Source of the DNA: Anopheles merus
Taxonomy: Eukaryota; Arthropoda; Insecta; Diptera; Culicidae
Direction of reading: 5' to 3'
DNA length: 64,000 bases
Assembly: GCF_017562075.2 (NCBI RefSeq)
Contig: NC_054084.1
Location: 37,325,499 to 37,389,498 of the forward strand
Shown here: piece after piece, positions 52,225-63,681 of the stretch
Layout: the number at the start of each line of letters is the position of its first letter
Numbering within the stretch: the stretch's first letter is position 1
Notes under the pieces: model-generated
Seen by the model: the letters and a program-made list of their open reading frames with translations, nothing else
What the model was told of the DNA's origin: nothing
The model's database searches: none
Translations under genes and position numbers: made by a program

Positions 52225-55200
52225 TGTCAGCTACCTACTCATGTGGTCAATCGGCCAGAAGGCTAATGGATAATTTCACGCGGTTGTTGCTTAATGTAGT
52301 TCCGAAAAAAGCAAGGAAAAACAAACAACAACGAAATGCACACAAAAAATTGCGCATTACTTCATCGCACTCTGCTGCACACGACGCATCGGTAGAGCGC
52401 AGTGCGCGCGTGCGACGTTGAACATTCTTGCACAACGGTGCGCGCCGCCCATAGCCGGAACGATGATCATCCACAGTGTCTGACCGCGCTGTCACCAAGG
52501 CAGTGAAATGCGTTTAAGTCTCCTCTGTCTGGGCAGCTCCAAAGTAAAACTCCTTCGCAGTAAAAGAGGCAAATAAATTTTCAGCTCATAATTAACCTGA
52601 CAACTCTCGCCACACCACCCCCGTGTGCGTTGCGTTTTGTACGCGTGGTAGTAGGTGCATTTGGTGTGGAAGAAACGGATAGGAAGTCACATGGACATAA
52701 AAGGTGAACTTGGGTCGCTGCTGCCGGCATTGGCCGAAACTACAGTCGGCTTCAAGCAAAGAAAAAAAAGGAAAACGCGGGTCTGTGTTTGTTCACAATC
52801 TTGGAAAGGTACGATTTAGCAGCAGCACCAACAGCAGCATGTAATCAGCTTTTGAGATTGTTTGCTTAGCTCATATTTCATTCATGCAATCGGGCATGCT
52901 TTTCAGCGAGACAGCTTGGTTGAATTGAATAAAAATTATCGTCATCTGGATGAAGCGAATGGAGCCGGGGATAGGCTCCGGGGGTGGTTTACAGCACCAA
53001 CAAAGGAAGAGAAGGTGTGTGTGTGTGTGTTTTGTTAATGTGAAACGGTATATTTTTATTCGATCCTGCGGGATACTACACTGAGCTGTTAGATACGGTG
53101 GCTACAACCTACAGTCGGAAAGATGGTTTTTCACTAACTAGGCAGGATAGATTGTAACGTTACTCCATTTTCATCCATAGGGAAAATGTTAGTATAAATG
53201 TTATACTTATCGTTTTTTGTGGAGGAGAAACTATAGAATATTATGCAGTTAAGAAACATATTGACACTGTTATCGCGTTTTGACAACAAAATAAAAAATT
53301 AAATAAATTCCCTTAACTAGCACAATTATTGTTATACAGGGTGTCGAATCTAAAGTGTTTATGTGTCGGGATTGAATACTGAAGTGTCTGTGCCAGTAAA
53401 AGACCTCTAAAAACTATTTTTACGATATGAGTTAATCATACGTGTAGAATCATGATTTATGTTCCAATAATGAATAGAATCTAGAAATAGACGTTCTTTG
53501 CAGTTATTTTAGTTTTATGGACATGTTTAGTTCTAAAGCTTACAATTACTCGGAACGCGTAAACAGATGCAGTGGCAATTTCTGATACAAAGATACAAAG
53601 ATTCAAATCGTGCCTCATTCTAAAAACTCGTTCAGGTGCATATATTTTAAGTTGTGGTAATATATTAGACGCATCAATTTAATTGCTCAATTGCAAGGAG
53701 TACTGAATAATGATCATGTAAATAGAATTCATCATTTTATATAAAATTATTTTACCACGCAATAATTTTATGGACATTGATTTTCGATAGGTTTGGACCA
53801 CGAGCACTTCTGCCTAAAAGCGATTAAACGATAAGAAAATTCTAATCAACAAAACCACAATTGATCAGTTATGATTTTTCTAAAAGTGTAACTTTGTCAA
53901 AAGTTTGTTATTTATAAGTTCGAACAAATTGAAAAATAAATCTTTGTTGTATGGAACTTCATTTAACTGTGAATCCTTGATGTGAAGATGATTTTGTGTT
54001 GGTAAGCTCCTTTTTAAAACTCGGACAACTTTCTAAGGGGCAGATATAAAAAAAAATACACACACTTTAATGCCTAATCTCCTTATTGTGTTCGTAATGT
54101 GAAAGTGATGAATGGGATTCATCTTTTATGTTCATCGTATTTTTCAAAATTGCTCCTTCCTTTCAAGAATTTTGTGTATTTTTCCGCCTCTATAATGTTT
54201 TGCGTATTCATGTGTTATGGTCGGTTTCTTGAGTCAAGACAATTTCTAATAAACTCAATATACATATACAACCATTTATTAGCTTTCTAGGGAAATAAAT
54301 AAGCTTAACGATACTTATTGAACCATGATCTAGCGAAGCATTGTGCTTTTTCGGGTTTCAATTCTACTTAACCATCCGGCTTCATATTGCAGATAGGAAT
54401 CAAACCACGTCTAGGTTCTACAAGCGCTCCAGCGCCTCTACCATTACACTTAGCGGACTATCCTAATAATTATATACAATAGTAACAGTGCAGTAAATTT
54501 TATAAAACGAAGGTAATTCATCGTTACTTCCCAGCGAATGAAGCGATCTAGCCAGAGCAAATAGCAGTACAGTAGCTTCCCAGATGGTGGTGATAGCTGT
54601 AACTGACAGTATCTACTAACTGTGAGGTAAACCTGAACGGTTGAACGGCATAATTTAGACCGATCTCACCTTCACAACGACCGTTTGCCCACGGGTCGTC
54701 ATCGTCAAATTCAAGGTTACCTGTCGCTTTAAGCATTGCTCTCCACCGCGATCAGCTTTCTGAATGAATTTTGCAACATTTTCGGTTGCGCTGTGTCCGA
54801 AGGCTTTTGGTTAATACATGTAGGAGGAAGTGGAATGGAATGACTTCTTTTTTTTTTGCTTGTTAGTAGGATGCTCTAACGTTTTTTGGCCGATTCATTC
54901 ATAAAATATGTTGAGACGAAAAAAAAACTCACACACACACACACAGAAACAAAAACAAGACTAACTAAATCGCGCGCTCTAGTTCGTTCGTACCGTTTCG
55001 CACTCAGCTGGTTTTCTTAATGTGCGCAAGAAGCTAGTACCCATTGAAGAAACACAAAAAACGGCGCGATATTCATCTATTCTACGGTTGTTCGATCGTG
55101 AAAAGTTTGCTCAAGACAAGATAGAGGCAACAGGCGACGCCTGTTTCGTTCCCAGCCTAGGCTGTGCTAGGCCCGATGCGCTAGGTTCCATTCGATCACT

Positions 55201-58200
55201 CGGGAACGGACCTAGCCCGGACGGCTATCAAACGCTTCGGCCACCGTTGATCGTTCAAGACCGACCTGCCCAATGTGCTCCAAATGAAATGTACATAAAT
55301 TAGCACATATTTTGTCTGGTTAATAGGTAAACTCTTTTTCGCCGTTCTAGTGGTCATTATTTCATAATATCGGTTCCCTGCCTCTGCTGCCTTACGCTTT
55401 CCGCGGCTACCTTATGTTTTGCCGTTGGGAACGGATCGACCGAACTGACCGTCCAATGTTTGTTGTTGTCGTTTGAGGAGGTCAGTGTGCGCTTGCTGGA
55501 AGCACCTCTCTTTCTCCTCCACTCGGCAAATGGTTTCTAGCAACCTGTTCGTGATCACGGGCCGCTTATCTATTACCCGTGTGCCCATGTCAAACTAAGG
55601 TCGTGCAATGAAAAACCACAGCAACTCGAGTGAAGAGTAAGGCGCCACGATGGGAGGGCGTCAAAGCGAAGAGCACGGGGAGCAGAAACAACGCTAAAGA
55701 AGATATCGCCCGGATATTACCCGACTTAATGTTCCGTAGCGCTAGAGACGATTCTGAAGCGTAAAATTTAAGCAAAAGCCATAGAGCTAAGCTAAACTTT
55801 CTTGGAAGCTTCCTGCTTCGATCGTGCTAATGATTAAGGCGGCGGTGAGCAAAATGTGCGCCACGGGCTTAAGCATTGACCCTGGGATGGATATGGATAG
55901 GGATATGGACTGGGAACAGTGATTGGAACGGTATTGGTTTTTGGAGGCTCACATCGCATACATTTTTTAAAGGTAGGAAAGGGTTGAAAAATGAAGGCAA
56001 AATGTATGGTTTTCAAGCATTGGGTGTACAAGTACACATCTTGTGCCTTAATCAGATTGTTGGCGCCTGCAACGGGTTCGATTGGAGCACGGGTCCCGTT
56101 GTTGAAAATACATTAAGCATTAATGATTCCCTCCTACGCCATGCGGTATGATGGTACGGTCTGGTAGCATTGTTGTTACAGTAAGCGATGAAAGCATTGT
56201 TGATTCATAATCAATGCGTTGGAAAACCATAAACAGCCAATAAAGGGTTCAAAGTCCTGCGATGTGTTAACGAAGTAGTTAATTATAATGACTCAATTAG
56301 TCTTCTAGGAACACGTGCCCAACTAAGAATAGATTTGTGTTTTAGTAACACATTGAAAAATTATTATCATCAAATAAATAACCAATCACAGTGAATGTAA
56401 TCGCGCTCGGTCGCACTTTATTCTTTCTAATAACAATAAATCCTTAGGATATTTGATCATTCTGATCATTCGAACTTCTAAACTATTCATCAGAAAATAC
56501 GACTACAAAAACTGTATTTGCCTTAAACACAATGTATGTAAACAAATAACTTCTCAAACAAATGATTTTTGAGCTTTCGTTTCGGCGAATGATCACTGTG
56601 CATTGCCATTAGTTGAACATAAACCGTAAATATTCATTCCGTTGTAATCTTTTAATTCGGATAAAACATTCAATTTTGGTAATTTTTTTTATGTTTGTTC
56701 TGGTGTAGTTTGATAAAATACATCGATAAAAATAAATAAAATAAAATAAAATTTATATTTTAGTTCATTGTCCAAAAATGTTGTTATGAAAGTCCCAAAC
56801 TATCCTAAATAGTGACTAAAATATATTGAAAATTAATATCAAAGTTCATAGTATATGCCATACAATATGAACGCGATACAACAAATATAGGGAACATACT
56901 TCCATAACGTTAACAATAAAGTAGTTTCGGAAATTTGTTGTTTATAAATTTGTTGTTGCTAAGTTTCTTGTGCTATGAGCCACTGTTTTTCGAGTTGTTT
57001 TTATACATTGTTTTATTTACTATTTTGTCCGTCAGTTTAACCGACCCTCGGCTTGACTCGGCTTCAGTTTGCTCTTACAACGGCACCGATTGTGCACGCT
57101 CTATTACTCTCTGTTAGTTTAGTACGAAACCTTTCGAAAAAAACGGACAGCGAAAGCGAGGTTTTACAGCATGGTAAAAAATGGTAATTTTTTTTTGGTT
57201 TTAACACCATCACACTTTACACACTCCTCCGCCATGGACGAGCGGCGTGTTCGTCCGTTTGACCCGGGGGAGATGGCAATTGACCCTATCCCCAGTTATG
57301 ATTATCATTATCACCACCAGGGTGCCACCACCGTGCCGGTCTGTCTCGGTCCGGCTGTCCGAAGGGAAGATGATTGGGGAAACTTCTTGGCAGTGGCACG
57401 TCGTCGGAGTGGTTACCTCGCTGTGGAGTTTAGATTGCATGGATACAGCACGCTATATTAGGAAAAGCTGATGCCAGTACTACACCATCACGAACGAACT
57501 TTCTTGGGTACGCTTGTCCAAACGCGTCCGTTTGTTTGACCATCTTCGTCGCGCTGTGTTCTCGCATGCAACAGCGGTATTGCCAGTGGAAAGGAGCAAC
57601 AGAATTGTGAAAATTTATGCTTCCTCCCCCCTGTGTCTGTCTGGCAATGGTCACGCGCTGGCCAAAGTCAGGGAGCACCGGTCAGTGCATGCAGCCGTGC
57701 GCAGGTTTTTTTTCAGTAATTTGAAACACCCAACAGTTGAGCAAGCTTTATGGGATGCAATTAACAAAATATATTGAATCAGATATATTAGCGACAATAA
57801 AAGGCAAGCACTGGAAACGGGCATATTGGGTAAAAGGGGAAAAAGGGGAGGTTAAGAGTTTCATCTTTTTAATTTTTTTGGCTCTTGCTTTGGAAGGTGT
57901 TGTGTGCTTTTAACATTTTTTTGTCTTTAAGCTTAGTTCTTCTTTACTCTGTGCGTCTAGGAGGCGCCTCTTAGACCCCGAGCGAATGATGAGTAACCAC
58001 ACTGCTCCATTCCACCCCATCCCATATCCCGATGATCGCCACCATCTCATCGACCCCATTCCACTTTCGGGTCACGGCTCATGGGGCCAGGGATGGAGAT
58101 GGGAGTCAGATAAGATTGCAAGCAGTGTACGTTTCGGCAGCCAAGGCAAGACGGTAGCATGTAAATAAGAGGCGCGCTTCTGGCGATGGTTAAGCTCAGC

Positions 58201-60992
58201 GACATTAAGCACCGTCGTGTAATGTGGCAGACACACGGCAGTCGTTCTGTCCTGGGCACGAAAAATGACAAAAACGGTTAACCCAAAAGTCAGTTTGCCA
58301 TTGTGTGGTGGTGGTGATGGTGGTATGGCAACCGAGCGCGAACCATCATCACCGATGGCGCAACGTGTACCATAATTTAATGCAAATTGAAGGGTCGCGC
58401 TGTTGTCGCTGCAAGCTACCGGTAGCAGAACCCCTCCTGACCGGTGGCAGAAGAAGGCATGCAGTCCGGCTTCCAACAGGAAGTGTAATGGAAACGGAAA
58501 GATAAAAAAAATGAGCGTTTTGCGAGGAAATATATGTGATGGTACCAGACACCGACAGAAGCGCTCTGAGCAGTCGCGCAAATCGTTGGAGTGTCTCCTT
58601 TTATTTTTGAAACAAAAAGTGAAGTCGTCGGCAGGGTAAGGGTGTGTATTGGTTATGTTTAGGCTTTTTTTTTTGCTAATTATAACAGCTAGTTTATTTG
58701 TTTACACTCTTGTTTGTCAGATCACTATCACATCGACCAATGATGATGATGATGATGATGATGATGAGGATAATAATGCTTAGTGTGTTGCTTTGGCGAC
58801 CGGGGGAAAATGATACGAAGCTTCATTATTTTCTTTACTATTTCGGTGTGTTTACACTTTTTTTTGCTGTTCGTAGTTTTCGCATTAATTTGGCAGTTTT
58901 ATGATTTAAACATACAGTTAAGGGGTTGGTACGCGAGCGAGCACGATTTAATAAAATGTATGTGTGTTGTGTATATATTTTTCATGCTAAAAGCACATTT
59001 AACACGTGTTTTGGTATCGTTAATGAACCATTATTCATGGGGCTATCTCTTGTTCGATCATCAGATGTGTACAGATAAGCATATGTGATGCTTTCGATGG
59101 GGGTAAAATAGAAAGTCTGGTAAGGGGGGACGGCAGCTACCCAAGCATCGCATATGATGGTTGCTATCCCAGCGTAGGATACCTCAGAAGCATCGCAAAA
59201 TGATTGTTATGGTGATATTACTTAATCATTACGCATCAACAAATTTGGTACATAGACGTACATTATTTGGAGAAACAGTGCTGGGTATTTAAAATCGTAC
59301 ACTTCCAATTCGGCCGCACTTTCTATTATGAACACTTATTTCATTTGCTCCGCATTATTTATTAGTTTATTAATTAAGAACAAGAATTGATTCTATTATT
59401 TTTTATTATGTTATAACGTGTAGTTGGGCAAACCATTGTCTAAATTGTGTCGTCTGTTCTAAGCTGGCTTGTTTTCATTTAATTAAATCTAGCAATGAAG
59501 TCATCTACCTAGGAATGGTGCCCAGCCATGTCTATTTGACTGTTAATGAATAGGAAATTTATGATTAAATAGATGCTCTTTTTCTTGTTTTCGCTGATAA
59601 GATAAATATATAAATTTTATTTTGAATATAACTTTGTTATCAAGATGTAAAATTTAATACTCCTGAGATGCATCATTGGAGAAAATGCAATGACGATAAA
59701 ATGTATGCTAAAATGTTTTGTATATTTTGAGAAGATTGTCTTTAGATTATTTACACTATCGTTGAGCTCAACAATATTGTTTAGTAAGCAATTCGAGTTT
59801 ATCATAGTTGATTAAGGATTAATGAATTAAAATTCTGAGCTTGAGCTCGTACTTGGAGCTTACAAATATAATTTCTTTAGAATAGACAAAATTTTAATGA
59901 ATCTCTTTGGTATGTATGAACATCGCACATCACATCGCCGTCATTTGTCTGGTTTGAACGGATTCCTATACGAATATATGGCACCTATCTTAACAGTTTC
60001 AAATGTGACTATATAAAAAATGTTTGCTTTCATACTAAAGACCGGTGTAAAGGACAATTTATGTCCCACATTTTGTCGTGTAAGCTTCAGTAGCGTATTA
60101 TATTTTCGATGTATTCATGTAAGTTTATTGATCTCCCCGGTCATAGGATATAAATCGGCCCGAAAAAAAAATCAAATATATGTACGGCTTCAAGGTATTA
60201 AGTCACAATGAAGAACAGTTGTATTCTTGTTTGTAATGTAATTACATTCGGTAGAAGTGTCTCCTTCCTGCCTACATATCGTTACATTATCACAAAGTTT
60301 CTACACAGCCCTTAATGGATATGGATATGATGGTTTTATCGTGAAGGGCTCTCAGCTCAAGATGCTGCATTTCCTATTTCTATGGCTCGACAGTATGGAT
60401 AACTTGCACCAGTGCATAGTGCCCCGCCGTATACATCGTATGCTGGTACGCCAGGATATGGTACCGAAGCGACAAAAAAATGGCTTGTCTTTTCGCAAAG
60501 CGCAAAGCACATTAATGAATGCATACTTACACTAGAAGTTGTTTCGGTTAACACCCCATGAGGGGTGCTACAGTTTGAAGTGTCCTTTTTCGGCGCCGTT
60601 TCTCTTCAAACGCGTTTAATTATGCAAGAAAGCTGATTTTTGTCCCAGAGAGGGTTGCAAATGGTTCGTAAGACAGTAGTGTTTGTTCGTAATTGTTTGG
60701 AAATAAAGCTTTATCATGCTTTAAGGGTTCATTTTTATACTCACCTTACGCGACACAGTTGTAATTCTTTATATAAGCTAAAAACTTCTCCATTGTTATT
60801 TTTGGCTCAAATCAAACTAAAGATACTTAACTGGTATCAAAATTACTTCGACGTTAATTAAACTAATCAATTGTTTTGTTATCATCTATTCGTTCCAGGA
60901 GAAAAACTCGTTCCTCAACTACAACGTGTCGTGTATCCTTACGCTACCGCCGTACCAGCGTAAGGGCTATGGACGGTTGCTGATCGACTTCA
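39218..60992 (+). CDS. chm: MYST histone acetyltransferase KAT7/HBO1 (chameau), 5' part; continues past the window
   Basis: Exons 39218-39235, 39304-39493, 39564-41608, 41680-41874 and 60899-60992 give codons 1-847 plus one base. Exon 1 encodes only MPQRKK, the family's N-terminus. A long Ser/Asp/Glu- and Lys-rich disordered region follows (GSDSGSSGGSDSG type). A C2HC zinc finger typical of KAT7 lies at Cys545, Cys550, His563 and Cys569 (CPLEKC...CPLYHNM). The MYST domain starts near residue 695 and has its own finger at Cys722, Cys725, His738 and Cys742, the autoacetylated Lys786 (LDHKTLYYDV), catalytic Cys828 (NVSCILT) and the acetyl-CoA loop QRKGYGR at 836-842. The catalytic glutamate and the rest of the domain must lie beyond 64000; I found no further exon. 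KAT7 acetylates histones H3/H4 with ING/BRPF/JADE partners. Introns 1-3 are 68-71 bp and intron 4 is 19,024 bp. Confidence 0.94.
44499..44578. repeat. Pure (AC)40 microsatellite
   Basis: Eighty bases of uninterrupted AC lie in chm intron 4. A run this long and pure is expected to be highly length-variable between individuals. Confidence 0.97.
46981..47018. repeat. (CT)n microsatellite
   Basis: CT dinucleotides with GCTC interruptions are followed 60 bp later by a GAGAGAGCGAGCGAGCGAGC purine block (47078-47115). Confidence 0.9.
49296..49348. repeat. (CT)n microsatellite
   Basis: About 25 uninterrupted CT units in chm intron 4, at the right edge of the GC-rich core. Confidence 0.95.
50130..50690 (+). 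mobile_element. Inverted-repeat MITE-like element, copy B
   Basis: Same order and orientation of shared blocks as copy A at 16391-16935, including TTTATCCCAAGGTGCATTAAAG and its inverse ACACCTTGGGATAAA. The outer part shows TTTGACAGTCATG at 50158 and CATTGACTGTCAG at 50668, a possible imperfect terminal inverted repeat. No coding capacity. Confidence 0.65.
50790..50975 (+). repeat. tRNA-derived SINE, type B
   Basis: The most complete head in the window: TCCCGTAATACAGTCGTC (A-box-like) followed by a B-box GGTTCAAGCC. The body includes CTATCCGGCTGCGTAGTAC, TCTCGAAATCCTGTATAGG and CGTTACGCCAAGTAGG. It shares the head with type A but has a different body, the one also embedded in the GATTCATGAATC hAT elements. 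Confidence 0.65.
51254..54335. other. chm intron 4, part between transposon nest and SINE
   Basis: Nothing coding. It includes the long TC tract at 52127-52224 and otherwise AT-rich sequence with stops in all frames. A TACAGGGTGT word at 53336 may be a transposon end, but I found no partner. Confidence 0.45.
52127..52224. repeat. Imperfect (TC)n tract of ~98 bp
   Basis: TC repeats are interrupted only by three extra C positions. This is a near-pure polypyrimidine tract on the coding strand of chm, 8.7 kb upstream of the true acceptor. Confidence 0.95.
54336..54472 (-). repeat. tRNA-derived SINE, different family, minus strand
   Basis: Read on the minus strand, AAGTGTAATGGTAGAGG resembles a tRNA A-box region and GGTTTGATTCC is a B-box with one change. 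The body continues AATATGAAGCCGGATGG and GAAACCCGAAAAAGC. The layout is a Pol III SINE with a tRNA-like head. Only one copy is in the window, so the ends are approximate. Confidence 0.6.
54473..60898. other. 3' third of chm intron 4, no nested gene found
   Basis: Mixed AT-rich and moderately GC-rich DNA. The 55022-55303 plus frame lacks an ATG and any recognisable domain. A GAT/ATG trinucleotide run lies at 58741-58767 and a perfect short hairpin (CACCCC/GGGGTG) at about 60555-60570. No RNA gene recognised. Confidence 0.45.
58741..58767. repeat. (GAT)n trinucleotide run
   Basis: Nine GAT/ATG units inside chm intron 4; in one frame it gives a spurious poly-Met stretch. Confidence 0.95.
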
Positions 60993-62890
60993 GTAAGTAT
61001 TGCTTCTTATTTCCGTCCGAGTGGGGAATGGAGGTTGGTCAACGACCCTACGGAGACACGCTACTAGTCAAGGGGTTCCGTGCATTTTTATTCCTTCTTC
61101 AATGCAAACTTCCAAACATGTTGTCTTGTGTGTGTGGAGCGGAGGGTGGTATTGTGAGGAAGTTAGCAGATTGACTGGTGGTGTGGTTTAAATCAGGTAA
61201 TTTACATACTTTTACCATTTGCAATTCGGACACTTCGTTTTGCCTGGTGGCGACGGTTAGCAGGGCGCGGAACGTCCTGTGCGGTGCAGCCAGGGCGTGC
61301 TTTGCAAAACCATACTGTCCTGCCGTTTGGTCGGTGACCGACCGACCGACCGTCATTGCTGTACTTTTCGATCATTTGGGGTCGATAAGCGGTTATACCG
61401 GTCCGAAATGTGGATTGAACCCTTTGATCTGGCCTTACATGGAACACCGGTGGGGGTTATTCGTTGGTTAACAAAGGGAATGGTGTGTGCGTACAAAAAT
61501 AGTCCTTATTTTTGGCAAATTTACCACTCAACAGGGGTGAAAACTTTCGGTAAGGTAATGGGACGATTCCATCAACCGTGCCCGGTAATATTTTCGGCAT
61601 TTGCTACGCGTAAGACTTGCCTGCAAGGATCTGTCGGTTCAGCTGACTGACCACTTGATTTGCCAACGCTTGCGGAAGGGTTACTATGCAAATCGTATGC
61701 GATGGATCGGAATTAATGACGACGCTGTGGATTTAATTTATAGTGCCTTCCATTATTTTCGCTCCTTTTTTTAAGAAGAATAATCATAGCTATTACTCCG
61801 ATATTATCGTATTATCGTCATGATGTGGGGCTCCACCGGCGTCGTCCTGAATGTTGCCCGGAGTCTTGAGGTAGGTTTGTTGGTTGATACACTACTCGCG
61901 TATGCTATGTTTGTTTGGCACTGTGTCCTATATCCGTCGTGGCAACAGATGGAGCTCATAGGGTAGTTTTCAGGCGATATAGTAGCACCTTTCCCTACGG
62001 TGCGTCCACGAAACCTTCCCCACAGAAACACCCGATCGCGTACGCTCTGCCGTGTTTGCGAGTTGAATGACCTCAAAAATAATTCGCAATAAGGGGTTGG
62101 AAACGTACATATTATACACATGTAATATTGCTTATCAAAAGTAAAATATCACGCAAATGGAAATATGGGTACGCCAAAACACCGGTGGGGGAGTTGGGAA
62201 CGATTGGTACGGGTTTCCTGGTAGGTTTTGCAAAAGGGGAATCTAGGGGGGATTGTTTTATTGGTATTTGGTATCTATGTGTGTGAGGGTGTGTTGATTT
62301 TGTTCGTTGCAAAAAGGGATTGTTGTTAGTAGTTATCCACACGTAAACTGGGCGAGTTTAATTAGGTCCTGTGAGTCATCTCTCCCTAAAAAAAATGCGG
62401 TACCTGATATTCCTTACCATAGGGCACAGACGTTTTGGTTTGCTGGTGAAAACATGAAATATGTTTAGTACATTTTCAATTCGGCTATGCGATTTTGAAC
62501 AAGGTACAATTTTTCAAACTAAAAATTTGTCAAAAAATCTATTAAATATTGATCGATTGCAAAGAAACAATTGGAAACGATTCCCGCTTATTTAATCATC
62601 TCTTGTTCTAGTCCAATGATTTTGTAAGAATGACTATTGTCAATGACATTTTGTTAAGATAGATGATTGATATAGATGATCCTAGCCTATAATGGAGAAG
62701 GGCTCAATTATCTTAATGATATTTCTTATGACTTGACTTGAGCATAAGTCTCTTTACTACGGTCCACAAGCCAAATGTGGATGATTAGTATTTCGTTGTT
62801 AAAACGAAATTTAAATGATTACCCATTATTTAAAATTAACGTCAAAATTACTCTTAAAATAATTATTTGCGAAGAAGTTCGGCACGCGAA
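60993..62890 (+). other. Start of chm intron 5, open at the right edge
   Basis: It begins with a GTAAGTA donor after codon 847 of chm. No downstream MYST exon (expected to encode the YLL..SPE..PLSDLG region) is found before the window ends, so intron 5 is longer than 3.0 kb. A GACC tandem run lies at about 61338-61353. Confidence 0.7.
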
Positions 62891-62898
62891 GTGAAAAG

Positions 62899-63477
62899 TA
62901 GTGTTGGGTTTCAAGAATTTTTCGTTGAGATACATTCATATGAATCTTCAGGGATGAGTGATTTGAATCTCTAAAGATTCACAAATCTTCAAAGATTAAT
63001 AAATCTTCAAAGATTCACGAATCTGTAAATGTCCATGAATCTCCAAGGATTCATGAATCTCGAAAAATTCACGAATTGTCAAAGATTGTTGAATCTATAA
63101 AATTCATCAATCTATTGAAATTCATACATCTCCAGGAATTTATGACTCTTTAGAGATGTATGATTTTCAAAAAAAAAATTAATTTCGTAAATCCGACCTT
63201 AAACATGCCCGTTGGGAGTTCAAGCCTCACATGTACCATCTCCCCGTAGCAAAACAAACTATCCGGCTGCGTCGTGTTGCCAAGAAGCCTCGAAAGCCTG
63301 TATAGGCTCGCGGCTCGCATGACCATGTAGGTTGTTACGCCAAGAAGAAGAAAAAATCTTTCGAGATTCATGAATCTTTTGATGGTAATGAATATTTTTA
63401 ATCGAGATTCAGATTCATTGAATCATTCCAAAGATTCACTCAGATTCATTAATCTTAATCAGATTTACCCAACACTA
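62899..63477 (+). mobile_element. Non-autonomous hAT element with GATTCATGAATC array, copy 2
   Basis: Perfect 11-bp terminal inverted repeats, TAGTGTTGGGT (62899-62909) and ACCCAACACTA (63467-63477), are flanked by perfect 8-bp duplications GTGAAAAG (62891-62898 and 63478-63485). The outer parts are arrays of diverged GATTCATGAATC (exact at 63048-63059 and 63365-63376). The centre (about 63190-63350) is the same SINE type B fragment as in copy 1, at the same place, ending CGCCAAGAAGAAG. It lies in chm intron 5. No transposase. Confidence 0.88.
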
Positions 63478-63487
63478 GTGAAAAGTT

Positions 63488-63669
63488 ACGTCGTCAACTC
63501 GTACGACGTAACAACATGCCCGTCATGGGTTCAAGTCCCGAATAGACCGTGCCCCCATACATAGGACTGACTATCCTGCTATGGTAACCATAAGTCACTG
63601 AAAGCCAAGCTCACTTCACTAGTGGGTACAGGCAGGCCTTGACCGATAGCGGTTGTTGTGCCAAAAAAG
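63488..63669 (+). repeat. tRNA-derived SINE, type A, copy 2
   Basis: Contains GTCGTCAACTCGTACGACGT, B-box GGGTTCAAGTCCC, and the same body as 17175-17357 (CCCCCATACATAGGACTGAC, GCCAAGCTCACTTCACTAGT, CAGGCCTTGACCGATA), ending GCCAAAAAAG. The target duplication AAGTGAAAAGTT is seen directly after it (63670-63681); its left copy was split by the hAT element at 62899-63477. Confidence 0.78.
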
Positions 63670-63681
63670 AAGTGAAAAGTT

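Larger units (their letters stand above)
41875..60898 (+). other. chm intron 4, 19,024 bp
   Basis: The donor AAG|GTAAGT and acceptor TTCCAG|GAG are both strong. The joined reading frame (YFSK|EKNSFLNYN) restores the MYST sequence exactly. The intron has an AT-rich 5' part, a GC- and simple-repeat-rich core (about 44.3-49.4 kb), a transposon nest (49.6-51.3 kb), a TC-rich tract (52.1-52.2 kb) and an AT-rich 3' part with a SINE. No nested protein gene can be supported on either strand. Confidence 0.9.

Noticed and set aside
55022..55303. Possible nested gene in chm intron 4
   Set aside because: The frame opens with GTG rather than ATG, has no homology I recognise and no supporting splice sites.
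61178..61650. Possible next chm exon
   Set aside because: Frames here do not encode the expected SPE..PLSDLG region of MYST enzymes; the next exon must lie beyond the window.
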